Notes: generated by a model from the sequence alone, not told the origin. 64,000 nucleotides of DNA from Niabella pedocola (GCF_021044425.1 NZ_JAJNEC010000005.1:372001-436000), one strand, 5' to 3'. Shown: positions 16,837 to 25,011, numbered from the stretch's first letter. Program-made: numbers and translations.

Positions 16837-18948
16837 TTACTGTTTTTCCGCAGCTGCTTTTTCCTTCACCACTACCAGGTCGCTCAGCTCCACCTGCATA
16901 GGCAATAAGCCGATCTTTACTACAGCCCGTTTACTTTTAATCTCCAGTACTTCGCCCACCTGGTGATTCCGTTTCATTTTAACCTGGTCGCCTACTTTGA
17001 TCTCCCCTCCTATTTCCTGGTATTTGGATTCGATCTTTTTCTGGATCTTCCCGGCAGTTTTCTTTTCATTCTTATTGAAAAGAAGGTTATTGATCTGTTT
17101 GATCAGCTTTTGTTTATCCTCTTCCTTCTTCCACTCAATGGTGATCTGTTTGAGCTTCCGCTCCATATCTTTAAGATAGGTGATCCGGTCTTCGGATATC
17201 TTATTCTGCTCCCGCAGCACATTCATTTGCTGACGGTGTTTTTCCTTATCCATCACCCGCTCCATTTCCTTTTTCAGCCGTTCATTCTCCCTGATCAGCC
17301 GCTCCAGCTCCTGGTCTTTTTTTGTAAGGTCGCGCAGGTTTTGTTCTGTTTTGTTCAACAATTTATCCAGCCGGTACTGGTCATCATCCACCATTTGCCG
17401 CGCCTGGTTGATCAGCCGCTTTTCCAGTCCGATCCGTTCTGCGATCGAAAAGGTATAGGAACTGCCCGGGCGCCCTACCACCAGCTGAAACATGGGCAGC
17501 AGGTTCTTTTCATCAAAGGCCATGGCACCATTTACGATCCCATGTGTTTTTCCCGCCATTACCTTCAGGTTGAGATAATGGGTGGTTACGATGCCATAAG
17601 AATGCTTCTTCAGCAACTCCAGCAGGATCACTTCAGCAAAAGCGCCACCCAGGTTCGGATCACTACCGCTCCCCAGTTCATCAATAAAGAACAGGGTTTT
17701 ACCGTTGGCATGTTCCATAAAATGCTTCATATGGATCAGGTGACTGCTATAGGTACTAAGCTCAAATTCCAGGCTCTGGGTATCTCCGATATGGATCATG
17801 AGCTGTTTGAATACCCCAAACTCACTGTTCGGATGCACCGGCACCAGTAACCCGCTTTGCACCATCAGCTGCAGCAGTCCTACCGTTTTCATGGTAACGG
17901 TTTTTCCACCCGCGTTCGGACCGCTCACCACCAGTATCCGCTGGCTTTCATCCAGGTTAATCGACACCGGGAAGGTTTGTTTGCCGGAGCGTTTATTATA
18001 CAAATACAATAAAGGATGATACGCATTTACCAGGCGCACCTGTGCCTTGTCTGCCACCACAGGAAACTCCCCGTTGATATCCCCTGCAAATTTGGCCTTG
18101 GCACGTATAAAATCAAATTCTCCAATTACCGTATGCCAGGTATTCAGTAAGGGGGCATGGGTAGACAGATGAGCGGTAAGCTGGCGCAGGATGCGGTCTA
18201 CCTCTTTGCGTTCTTCATGCTCCAGGTCGGCCACTTCATTATTCAGGTGCATGGTTTCTTCAGGCTCGATAAACGCCGTTTTACGGCTGTCGCTCTCCCC
18301 GTGCAGGATCCCTTTGATCGCTTTTTTTTGCTCGGCAAATACCGCAATCACCCGGCGACCGTTCATAAAACTTTCTTCGATCTCCGCCAGGTAGCCCTGC
18401 TTATTAAGTTTGGCAACGATCTTATCGAAGATGCGGCGCAGTTCGGTGCGTTTGCGATACAGGCTCAGCCGGATATCCTTCAGGGCCGGCGATGCACTGT
18501 CCTTTACCTGTCCGATCTCATCCACCACTTCATCAATCATGCTGATAATGGCCTTTTCATAATAGGTTTCTTTTATGACCCGGTACAGGCTTTCATAAGC
18601 CAATTTCCGTTCTGCATCAAACCAGCGGAAGATCTTCTCGATACTCTCGGCCAGTTTCCGGATCTGCAGCAACTGCTCGCCGGTAAGCAAGGCGCCGGGA
18701 ATCGAAAGCAGCTTTAGCTCCCGCGACAGGTTTAAAATATAATCGTTGGGAAAATAAACTGCATTTTGCAGCAACTGTTTAAATTCATGCGACTGCTTCA
18801 GCTCCTCATCAATAAACCGTTTATGGGTATGGATGCGCAGCTGCTCTGCCTTTCGTTGTGCATAGTCCGTTTCACAATGCTTTGCTACAAGTTCCCGGAT
18901 TTTGTCAAACTCTAATTGTATATATGCCGATTCGGGGTATAATTTCAT
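16837..18948 (-). CDS. MutS2-type ATPase lacking the Smr domain
   Basis: A 703-residue MutS2-family protein. It has the MutS core/lever region, the ATPase with Walker A GPNAGGKT at 343-350, the FIDELGSGSDP Walker B, the long coiled-coil insertion (KLLNKTEQNLRDLTKKDQEL region, about 510-620) and a KOW-like beta segment near 650-690 (IKVGDQVKMKRNHQVGEVLE). Typical MutS2 proteins continue for another 80-90 residues into a nuclease Smr domain; this one ends after the KOW-like part. MutS2 acts in suppressing recombination or in rescuing collided ribosomes; here the nuclease arm is absent. It is monocistronic. The stop is followed by 151 nt of gap before the nitronate gene start on the same strand. 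Confidence 0.88.
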   Translation of the reverse strand: MKLYPESAYIQLEFDKIRELVAKHCETDYAQRKAEQLRIHTHKRFIDEELKQSHEFKQLLQNAVYFPNDYILNLSRELKLLSIPGALLTGEQLLQIRKLAESIEKIFRWFDAERKLAYESLYRVIKETYYEKAIISMIDEVVDEIGQVKDSASPALKDIRLSLYRKRTELRRIFDKIVAKLNKQGYLAEIEESFMNGRRVIAVFAEQKKAIKGILHGESDSRKTAFIEPEETMHLNNEVADLEHEERKEVDRILRQLTAHLSTHAPLLNTWHTVIGEFDFIRAKAKFAGDINGEFPVVADKAQVRLVNAYHPLLYLYNKRSGKQTFPVSINLDESQRILVVSGPNAGGKTVTMKTVGLLQLMVQSGLLVPVHPNSEFGVFKQLMIHIGDTQSLEFELSTYSSHLIHMKHFMEHANGKTLFFIDELGSGSDPNLGGAFAEVILLELLKKHSYGIVTTHYLNLKVMAGKTHGIVNGAMAFDEKNLLPMFQLVVGRPGSSYTFSIAERIGLEKRLINQARQMVDDDQYRLDKLLNKTEQNLRDLTKKDQELERLIRENERLKKEMERVMDKEKHRQQMNVLREQNKISEDRITYLKDMERKLKQITIEWKKEEDKQKLIKQINNLLFNKNEKKTAGKIQKKIESKYQEIGGEIKVGDQVKMKRNHQVGEVLEIKSKRAVVKIGLLPMQVELSDLVVVKEKAAAEKQ

Positions 18949-19098
18949 AAACGCCTTCTGTCATTTTCAAGCCTGCAAAGATACGAAGAGGAACCGCTAA
19001 ATGTTAAATACTAAATTCCAAACACAAAATCCTCACTGTCTCCCCCCCCGCTGTGTACGACTATTTGAACTTTCCCCCGCCTTTCCGCGTTATTAAAT

Positions 19099-19129
19099 TG
19101 TAAATTACGGCACGAATATGTAATTTACA
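19099..19129. promoter_or_regulatory. Inverted repeat upstream of msrA
   Basis: Two perfect 10-nt arms (TGTAAATTAC at 19099-19108 and GTAATTTACA at 19120-19129) with an 11-nt spacer end 21 nt before the msrA start. It could be an operator for a dimeric regulator or a leader hairpin. Confidence 0.5.
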
Positions 19130-19150
19130 GGCAGTAATCGATCCTGCAAA

Positions 19151-19804
19151 TTGAAAACTATTATTCCCATATTGCTATTGACTGCCCTGGCAGTAACAGC
19201 CTGCGCACAGAAAAAAAAGGCGCCCGTGGTTTTTACAGGGCCGGCAGCAAAATCTTCTACAATGAGTCAACAAACAGATACAGCCACCTTTGCCAACGGG
19301 TGCTTCTGGTGTACAGAAGCCATTTTCCAGGACGTAAAAGGTGTTTCCTCCGTTACCAGCGGCTATACAGACGGACAAACAAAGAACCCCACCTATAAAG
19401 AAGTATGCACCGGCAACACCGGTCATGCCGAAGCCTTACAGATCGTTTACGATCCTTCCGTTATTTCTTTTGACGAATTGCTGGAGATCTTCTGGAAAAC
19501 CCACGATCCTACCACGCTGAACCGGCAGGGAGGTGATGTGGGCACCCAGTACCGCAGCGGCGTCTATTATCATAACACCGCCCAAAAGGAAAAAGCGGAG
19601 TATTACAAGCAGGAACTGGATAAGAGCGGCGCTTTTGATAACCCGATCGTAACAGAAATAAAGCCCTTCACCGTTTTTTATCCGGCAGAAGCGTATCATC
19701 AGTCCTACTTTAACAATAATGAAAACCAAAATCCTTATTGCACCATGGTGATCCGCCCAAAAGTGGATAAATTTCGTAAAGTATTCAAAGACAAGCTGAA
19801 ATAG
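19151..19804 (+). CDS. msrA: Peptide-methionine (S)-S-oxide reductase, lipoprotein
   Basis: A 217-residue MsrA that reduces methionine S-sulfoxide in proteins. The catalytic GCFWC is present with Cys51 and Cys54. The start is TTG (TTGAAAACT), giving the lipoprotein signal KTIIPILLLTALAVTACAQK with acylated Cys, so this MsrA would work in the periplasm or on the surface rather than in the cytoplasm. The block GYTDGQTKNPTYKEVCTGNTGHAEA and the YRSGVYYHN segment are standard. The upstream inverted repeat at 19099-19129 may regulate it. The C-terminus lacks a fused MsrB domain. Confidence 0.92.
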   Translation: MKTIIPILLLTALAVTACAQKKKAPVVFTGPAAKSSTMSQQTDTATFANGCFWCTEAIFQDVKGVSSVTSGYTDGQTKNPTYKEVCTGNTGHAEALQIVYDPSVISFDELLEIFWKTHDPTTLNRQGGDVGTQYRSGVYYHNTAQKEKAEYYKQELDKSGAFDNPIVTEIKPFTVFYPAEAYHQSYFNNNENQNPYCTMVIRPKVDKFRKVFKDKLK

Positions 19805-19809
19805 CTGTT

Positions 19810-19892
19810 AGGAACGAGATATGAGATTTCAGATATGAGATTTAGAAATTGACGCATGTACAAAAGTCTCACTTCTCGAATCTCAATTCTCA
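19810..19892. repeat. Degenerate gagatatgagat inverted repeat
   Basis: GAGATATGAGAT-like units on the left face TCTCACTTCTCGAATCTC-like units on the right, forming an imperfect inverted repeat after msrA. Related to 38943-39090. Confidence 0.5.
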
Positions 19893-19913
19893 CTACAAAA
19901 CAAACGTTAATTG

Positions 19914-19945
19914 TTGCCGGATGCGATAAAAAGCGCATAACTTTG
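19914..19945 (+). promoter_or_regulatory. Bacteroidota promoter of the arginase-family gene
   Basis: A -33 TTG (19914-19916) and a perfect -7 TAACTTTG (19938-19945) are separated by 21 nt. The ribosome-binding AAAGGAG at 19958-19964 is 6 nt from the ATG at 19971. This is the clearest complete promoter in the window. Confidence 0.7.
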
Positions 19946-19970
19946 CGCCTTCCAAAAAAAGGAGACAATA

Positions 19971-21014
19971 ATGTTGGACATAACAAATTTTGATCAGAAC
20001 TGTGTAGCCAACCCGAACAACAACATTTTTGGGTTGCCCAGCACCGAAGAAAACGCCGACCTGATCATCATCAACGTTCCCTGGGAAGTAACCGTAAGCT
20101 ATGGTGCCGGAACGGCCAGGGCACCGGAATCCATCCTGAAGGCCAGCATGCAGGTTGACCTGTATGACCCCGACTATCCCGACGCCTGGAAAAGAGGTTA
20201 TTACCTCAAACCAACCGACCGGACGGTACTCCTGAAAAGTGATTTTCTGCGCAAAGAAGCCGAACTCTACATCGATTATATATCCAAGGGTGAAGAACTG
20301 GGCAAAAACCAGTTCATGTGCCGTACCATCAAAGAAGTAAATGAAGGCGGCGTATACCTCAATAACTGGGTGTATGATCAGGCCAAAGTGCTGCTGGACG
20401 ACAATAAACTGGTAGGTTTGCTGGGCGGTGATCATAGCACACCCTTGGGATTGTTTAAAGCACTGGCCGAAAAACACGGGGAGTTCGGGATCCTGCAGAT
20501 CGATGCGCACTGCGACCTCCGGAAAGCCTACGAAGGGTTTGTATACTCTCATGCCAGCATCATGTACAATGCACTGAATGAAGTGCCCCAGATCAAGAAT
20601 ATTGTACAGGTGGGCGTTCGCGACCTGGGACAGGACGAGTGGGAATACATCAAAAACAGTGAATACCGCGTCATCACCTATTTTGACCAGGAAATAAAGG
20701 AACGCCAGTTTGATGGCGACACATTCAAGAACATCGCTGAAGAAATCATAGGCAAACTTCCGCAAAAAGTACATATCAGTTTTGATATCGACGGGCTCGA
20801 CCCCAAACTCTGCCCCGATACCGGTACTCCGGTTCCCGGTGGGTTTGAACTGGACCGTGTGTTCTTCCTGTTTAAAAAGATCATTGAAAGCGGCCGCCAG
20901 CTGATCGGCTTCGATCTGGTGGAAGTAGGTACCGGTGAAACAGACTGGAATGCAAACGTAGGCGCAAGAGCCCTTTACAAATTGTGTAACCTGCTCGCGG
21001 GTAGCAATCAATAA
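19971..21014 (+). CDS. Arginase/agmatinase/formiminoglutamase family ureohydrolase
   Basis: A 347-residue ureohydrolase with a binuclear manganese site: His155 in GGDHST, the DAHCD cluster (Asp178, His180, Asp182) and Asp272/Asp274 in FDIDGLDP. Members hydrolyse arginine, agmatine or related guanidino compounds to urea. Bacteroidota proteins of this length and pattern are usually annotated as arginase- or agmatinase-like; the substrate is not decided by the sequence. It has its own strong promoter and a good ribosome-binding site, and the next gene starts 27 nt downstream, so the two may be co-transcribed. Confidence 0.88.
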   Translation: MLDITNFDQNCVANPNNNIFGLPSTEENADLIIINVPWEVTVSYGAGTARAPESILKASMQVDLYDPDYPDAWKRGYYLKPTDRTVLLKSDFLRKEAELYIDYISKGEELGKNQFMCRTIKEVNEGGVYLNNWVYDQAKVLLDDNKLVGLLGGDHSTPLGLFKALAEKHGEFGILQIDAHCDLRKAYEGFVYSHASIMYNALNEVPQIKNIVQVGVRDLGQDEWEYIKNSEYRVITYFDQEIKERQFDGDTFKNIAEEIIGKLPQKVHISFDIDGLDPKLCPDTGTPVPGGFELDRVFFLFKKIIESGRQLIGFDLVEVGTGETDWNANVGARALYKLCNLLAGSNQ

Positions 21015-21041
21015 CCCGTTCCGGGACTAAAATCTTCAGTA

Positions 21042-21647
21042 TTGAGTGATCCTACACAAAATAACAGCCCCGCCGCCATCGCTACCGAAGCCGGCCCGGG
21101 GTATCGTTTTGTGATCCCGAATGCCCGCGTACTCATCTACCAGGTTTTTGCCTATGGCATTATTTTTTTAAACATGCTGGGGCAGCTGCTGATGGACTAT
21201 CAGCGCAACAGTCCCAACCTGAAGATCAGCGTGCTGGTATGTGTGCTGCTTTTTGTAATGTTTATCTTCCGGGATGTATACCTGTTACGTAAAAAAAACG
21301 CCCTGCAATCGCTGGGCATTGTCATCCTTATACTGGGTTTCCGCTGGTACCAGTATGCACTGGGCTGGGGATTTGCCATCAACGTGCTCTTATGGTTTCT
21401 TTACCTGGTAGCGCGCCGGCAGCTGGTGATAAACATAACGGTTGAAGAGATCCGTTACCCTTCCTTTCCGGTTAAAAAGATCGCCTGGAACGAAATCAGT
21501 AACCTGGTATTAAAGGCCGATATCCTTACCATCGACCTGAAGAACAATAAAATATACCAGCATTTTATAAAAGATGCGGATCAGATCGTTTCAGAAACAA
21601 TATTTAACGAATTTTGCAGGAAGCAGCTGGCTGCGCATAGCCGTTAG
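21042..21647 (+). CDS. Unknown membrane protein with PH-like tail
   Basis: A 201-residue protein starting at TTG. Three to four hydrophobic segments (about 30-130) precede a soluble beta-rich tail (RRQLVINITVEEIRYPSFPVKKIAWNEISNLVL onwards, about 132-198) that resembles bacterial PH-like domains. The 40521-41024 protein has the same architecture. Nothing can be said about function. It lies 27 nt after the arginase-family gene, which has a strong promoter. Confidence 0.65.
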   Translation: MSDPTQNNSPAAIATEAGPGYRFVIPNARVLIYQVFAYGIIFLNMLGQLLMDYQRNSPNLKISVLVCVLLFVMFIFRDVYLLRKKNALQSLGIVILILGFRWYQYALGWGFAINVLLWFLYLVARRQLVINITVEEIRYPSFPVKKIAWNEISNLVLKADILTIDLKNNKIYQHFIKDADQIVSETIFNEFCRKQLAAHSR

Positions 21648-21654
21648 TTAACAG

Positions 21655-21785
21655 CATCAGGTATCTTTGGTTAGCAGTCAGCTTTTAGCTTTCAGAAGAT
21701 CTGTTTGTATTTCGATTTTTGTTTTTTAGACTTTTTGAATATAGCGCTTAGTATTTGATATTTAGGACTTAGAATTTAGCATTTA
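21655..21785. repeat. Degenerate ttagtatttag simple repeat
   Basis: Short units of the types TTAGCAGTCAGCTTTTAGCTTTCAG and TTAGTATTTGATATTTAGGACTTAG fill the gap before the radical SAM gene. Comparable text occurs at 5101-5127, 5897-5918, 19001-19022, 58940-58990 and 61185-61215. No gene is present. Confidence 0.5.
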
Positions 21786-21789
21786 AACA

Positions 21790-23091
21790 ATGGCATTAAC
21801 ATCCTCCCCATACCTTTTGTACTCCGACGGCAACGGGAATATTTTTGAAGATACCAGCCTTTACGCAGTAGGCCGTAGCGGATGGGACGCCCTGCCCGTG
21901 CCCGTGGAAGACTGGATCGAATTGCCGGATGGCGGATCGCTTTATGAGCTGCCCGGACGCGTGGGAATTGGTATTGATGTAAAGACCGGTGATCTGCGGC
22001 TTTGCGATAAAGGCTGGGCAGTTGCCGCTTTTATTCCGCCGGCGCATACAGGCTTTTATATTGCCGCGTATGAAACCCAGCCGGAGGCGCCTACCCTGCC
22101 ATTGTTTTGTTATACCGCGGTGGCCTGGCAAAACGATAAATTTTATGTTCCGGCTATGCGTATTGAACAGGATATCCGGCAGGAATGTGCCGGTTTTGAT
22201 GCAGACAAAGTAAAACTGGGTGTAGCACACCTTACAAAGGCTTACCCGCATAATCGCCTGGTTAATCACCTCGCCAATAATTGTGCACTCACCTATCACT
22301 GCCCGGCTGCAAGAAATTATTTTATCGGCCGCTGGGAATGCCCGGTACCCGCTTCGCCGGCCTGCAATGCCAATTGTGTAGGCTGTATCTCCCTGCAACC
22401 CGACGAGGAAACCATCGTATCTACCCAGGATCGCCTGCAGTTTAAACCCACGGTGGAAGAGATCGTGGAGTTTACGGTACCGCATCTCGAAACGGCGCCT
22501 TATCCGCTGATCAGTTTTGGACAGGGCTGCGAGGGAGAACCCCTGCTAATGTGGGAAACACTGGAAAAAGCCATCATCGAGATCCGCAAGCATACTTCAA
22601 AAGGCAGTATCAATATCAACACCAACGGATCAAGACCCGATGCGGTGAAGCGTCTTTGTGAAGCGGGATTGAACTCCATCCGGGTAAGCACCAACAGTGC
22701 CCGCAGCGAAATCTATATGCCGTATTACCGTCCCAACAATTACCAGTTTGAAGATATTGTGGAAAGCCTGAAAATAGTCAATGGCTTCGGCGGCTGGACC
22801 TCTATTAACTATTTTGTGTTCCCGGGAATGACCGACAGCGTTGCGGAATACGAGGCCCTGCGGAAGCTGATCCGGGAAACAGGATTGAAGATGATCCAGT
22901 GGCGTAATTTTAACATCGACCCCGACTGGTACCTGGGGAAGATCGGGGTTAGTGAAACCGGTGAATTCATGGGTGTAAAGCAACTCATGGACCTCATCCG
23001 GGAAGAATTCCCGCATCTGAAATACGGGTATTACAATCCCCCCATGGAGCGGATCAAAGGAACCTACGAAGTAGATTTCGCCCATTATTAA
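21790..23091 (+). CDS. Radical SAM protein with a 180-residue N-terminal extension
   Basis: A 433-residue radical S-adenosylmethionine enzyme. The [4Fe-4S] ligands are Cys192, Cys196 and Cys199 (CNANCVGC), followed by FGQGCEGEPL (glycine-rich SAM loop), INTNGSRPD and STNSAR (strand motifs of the partial TIM barrel) up to about residue 400. The first 180 residues are unlike the core and include RNYFIGRWECPVPASP before the cluster. Overall pattern resembles uncharacterised Bacteroidota radical SAM proteins; no substrate is suggested. It has no neighbouring precursor peptide or accessory gene. Gene start is ATG at 21790 with a plausible A-rich leader. Confidence 0.85.
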   Translation: MALTSSPYLLYSDGNGNIFEDTSLYAVGRSGWDALPVPVEDWIELPDGGSLYELPGRVGIGIDVKTGDLRLCDKGWAVAAFIPPAHTGFYIAAYETQPEAPTLPLFCYTAVAWQNDKFYVPAMRIEQDIRQECAGFDADKVKLGVAHLTKAYPHNRLVNHLANNCALTYHCPAARNYFIGRWECPVPASPACNANCVGCISLQPDEETIVSTQDRLQFKPTVEEIVEFTVPHLETAPYPLISFGQGCEGEPLLMWETLEKAIIEIRKHTSKGSININTNGSRPDAVKRLCEAGLNSIRVSTNSARSEIYMPYYRPNNYQFEDIVESLKIVNGFGGWTSINYFVFPGMTDSVAEYEALRKLIRETGLKMIQWRNFNIDPDWYLGKIGVSETGEFMGVKQLMDLIREEFPHLKYGYYNPPMERIKGTYEVDFAHY

Positions 23092-23124
23092 TCCATTTCT
23101 TTTTCACGCAACAACGCGAAGGAG

Positions 23125-23457
23125 CTAAGGTTGGCCACAAAGGTACCAAGGCACGAAGAAGCACTAAGCGTCTCCCTTTGTGTTTCTTTGAGTCTTCGTG
23201 TCTTCGTGGTTCTATTCCCCACGCAGCATAACGACGTTAACGTTAGCCACCAAAGCCCAAAAGCACGAAGAAGCACTAAGCGTAAACCCTCCTTTGTGTT
23301 TCTTTGAGTCTTCGTGTCTTCGTGGTTCTATTCCCCACGCAGCATAACGGCGTTAAGGTTGGCCACAAAGGCACCAAGGCACGAGGATGCACTAAGCTAA
23401 ACCCTCCTTTGTGTTTCTTTGAGTTTTCGTGTCTTCGTGGCTCCTCTTCACGCAATA
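23125..23457. repeat. Three-unit tandem repeat (about 112-116 bp each)
   Basis: Aligning the GCCAC core at 23135, 23246 and 23362 gives imperfect units separated by about 112 and 116 bp. Each unit has gccacaaagg..cacgaag on one side and tttgtgtttctttgagtctt then cgtgtcttcgtgg on the other, followed by a shared ccccacgcagcataacg block between units. The two halves are partly complementary, so each unit could fold as a stem. No unit is coding. The remaining part up to 23604 has only weaker relatives (23440-23580). Confidence 0.85.
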
Positions 23458-23604
23458 AACGCAAAGGAGCAGCGAACGCAACGAATCAAACCTTTGCCGG
23501 CATCAAATAGAAAAAGCAGCATTAAGAACTTCGCGTTTCCTTATGCTTTTGTGGGTCTTTGCGGTTCCATTAATGCCCGAAAGCAGATAGCTGATCATCG
23601 CCCC

Positions 23605-24030
23605 CTACATATAAATCTCCTGATGCTTTACCAGCCAGGGTACCGCAACCGTTGCAAATACACCTGAAATAACCACGATGCCCAGCAGGAGGTGCTGGAA
23701 CTGCACGGTCAATACCGGATCTGGGGAACGGTGCACCTGCAACGTGCCATAAATACAGAGGCCTGTAAACAAGGCCGACAATACGATATAGATCCTGTCG
23801 CCTTTCGGAAAAAGCCGGTCGATCAGCGCAAATGCAACCCCGGCCAGCGGCAACGCAAAGAGCGTAGCAAAAATAATGGTGGATACATTTACCAGGTCGT
23901 GCAATGGAAAAGTGGTAGACTCCCGGAAAAGCACATCATATACCAGATTTAAAACGGTGGCAATATAACCTGCAAATAAACCGGCCATCAGCGGTTTATA
24001 AATATGACTGTTGTAGTTTTTTGTTTCCAT
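23605..24030 (-). CDS. Small integral membrane protein linked to the Crp/Fnr regulator
   Basis: A 141-residue protein with four predicted transmembrane helices and short loops; no family is recognised. Its promoter lies immediately upstream on the minus strand: the operator palindrome at 24041-24056 and the -7 box TACTTTTG ending only 4 nt before the ATG at 24030. This means the mRNA would be leaderless, or nearly so, if the ATG is right. A downstream Met (residue 15) is an alternative start. The shared operator makes it a likely target of the Crp/Fnr regulator encoded next door. Confidence 0.7.
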   Translation of the reverse strand: METKNYNSHIYKPLMAGLFAGYIATVLNLVYDVLFRESTTFPLHDLVNVSTIIFATLFALPLAGVAFALIDRLFPKGDRIYIVLSALFTGLCIYGTLQVHRSPDPVLTVQFQHLLLGIVVISGVFATVAVPWLVKHQEIYM

Positions 24031-24033
24031 ACA

Positions 24034-24056
24034 GCAAAAGTATGATTTATATCACA
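24034..24056 (-). promoter_or_regulatory. Operator plus -7 box of the membrane-protein gene
   Basis: Read on the minus strand, TGTGATATAAATCATA is a near-palindrome (TGTGAT/ATCATA) that runs into TACTTTTG, a perfect -7 element. The 20-nt stretch GATATAAATCATACTTTTGC is identical to the one in front of the ClC gene (24967-24986). Confidence 0.75.
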
Positions 24057-24176
24057 TTTTTAAAACCGCTCATCATTTTTTAACCATCTGTATACACAGC
24101 AAATACCTGTTTTGCAGACTGCAACGGAGCTACCCGGACGCCTGCAAGGTTGCTGTTCAAACAGTACTAAAATGGG

Positions 24177-24866
24177 CTATTTAACGTTTGATTCAGCCAG
24201 CTTCGCCAGCTGCTTCTCCTTCAAAAGGGCAAAGCGCTTATCGCTGGTCCGGATCAGCTTTTCGGCTTCCAGTTCGCCGATTGTCCGCGAAATCGTTTCG
24301 TAAGTAGTTCCTACAAAAGAGGCCATGTCCTGCCGGGTAAGCCGGATATCAATATATCCCTCGTCATTTACCCCAAAATTGTCTTTCAGCATCAGGATGG
24401 CCTCAGCAATCCGCCCCTTCACTTCCATATGTGCCATATTGCGCACCCGCTTTTCCGTGGCTTCCAGCTCGTTGGCATAGAAGTCCATCAACGCGTACGT
24501 TAGACGGGGATTTACCTGCAGGGTGGCTTCAAAGAACGGAATATCCAGGTACATCAGCCCCGTGTCTTCAAGTGCGGTGGCCGACACCGGATATACCTTC
24601 CCCTTTCCCAGGCCCCGGTACCCGATCATATCCCCGTTTTTTGCAAACCGGATAATGAGTTCTTTTTCATTGCCCCAGCGTTGGTGGATCTTGACCTTTC
24701 CCCAACGGATAAAGAACACGCCTTTTACCACGTCTTGTTCCGAAAAAACGGGCTGGCCTTTTTTTACAACGAGCAGTTGCCGGTTGGCATCCACCGTGGC
24801 CCGCCATTCGGGCATACAGTGCCGGTATAGAATATTATTATCGGGAGCGTCCTGTTTTTCTTTCAT
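24177..24866 (-). CDS. Crp/Fnr-family transcriptional regulator
   Basis: A 229-residue regulator with a cyclic-nucleotide-binding-like beta barrel (about 25-130), a dimerisation helix (ATEKRVRNMAHMEVKGRIAEAI) and a C-terminal winged helix. The recognition helix reads TTYETISRTIGELEAEKLI and has the E-x-x-S-R of FNR, which fits the TGAT half-sites nearby. It has one Cys only, so no Fe-S oxygen sensor. I start it at the ATG complementary to 24864-24866; the GTG at 24920 would add 18 residues. It lies divergently from the ClC gene, and its own promoter shares the operator at 24964-24979. Confidence 0.88.
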   Translation of the reverse strand: MKEKQDAPDNNILYRHCMPEWRATVDANRQLLVVKKGQPVFSEQDVVKGVFFIRWGKVKIHQRWGNEKELIIRFAKNGDMIGYRGLGKGKVYPVSATALEDTGLMYLDIPFFEATLQVNPRLTYALMDFYANELEATEKRVRNMAHMEVKGRIAEAILMLKDNFGVNDEGYIDIRLTRQDMASFVGTTYETISRTIGELEAEKLIRTSDKRFALLKEKQLAKLAESNVK

Positions 24867-24957
24867 TGCTGTTTTCAAAAATAAAAAAATACCGTTAAGA
24901 ATCGCTTCCCTGTTCCCCACCCATTACAGGTCACCCGATTTTTTACACTTTTTTCAT

Positions 24958-24985
24958 CAAAATTATGATATAAATCATACTTTTG
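24958..24985. promoter_or_regulatory. Shared palindromic operator between divergent -7 boxes
   Basis: A perfect 16-nt palindrome, TATGATATAAATCATA (24964-24979), is flanked by TAATTTTG on the minus strand (24958-24965, for the regulator) and TACTTTTG on the plus strand (24978-24985, for the ClC gene). Each -7 box overlaps two bases of the palindrome. A dimer bound there would cover both promoters, so autorepression plus repression of the ClC gene is the expected effect. Confidence 0.75.
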
Positions 24986-25011
24986 CAGCTTCTTTTTAGA
25001 TCCCATACAAT

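Noticed and set aside
16963..17850. A 295-residue plus-strand frame opposite the MutS2-type gene
   Set aside because: It is very rich in Leu/Phe from antisense reading of the coiled coil and lacks any start context.
19893..21011. A 372-residue minus-strand frame opposite the arginase-family gene
   Set aside because: The plus strand has a complete promoter, ribosome-binding site and metal motifs; the antisense product matches nothing.
23125..23457. Possible CRISPR array
   Set aside because: The units are long (112-116 bp), imperfect, and contiguous with no unique spacers of constant length, and no cas gene is near.
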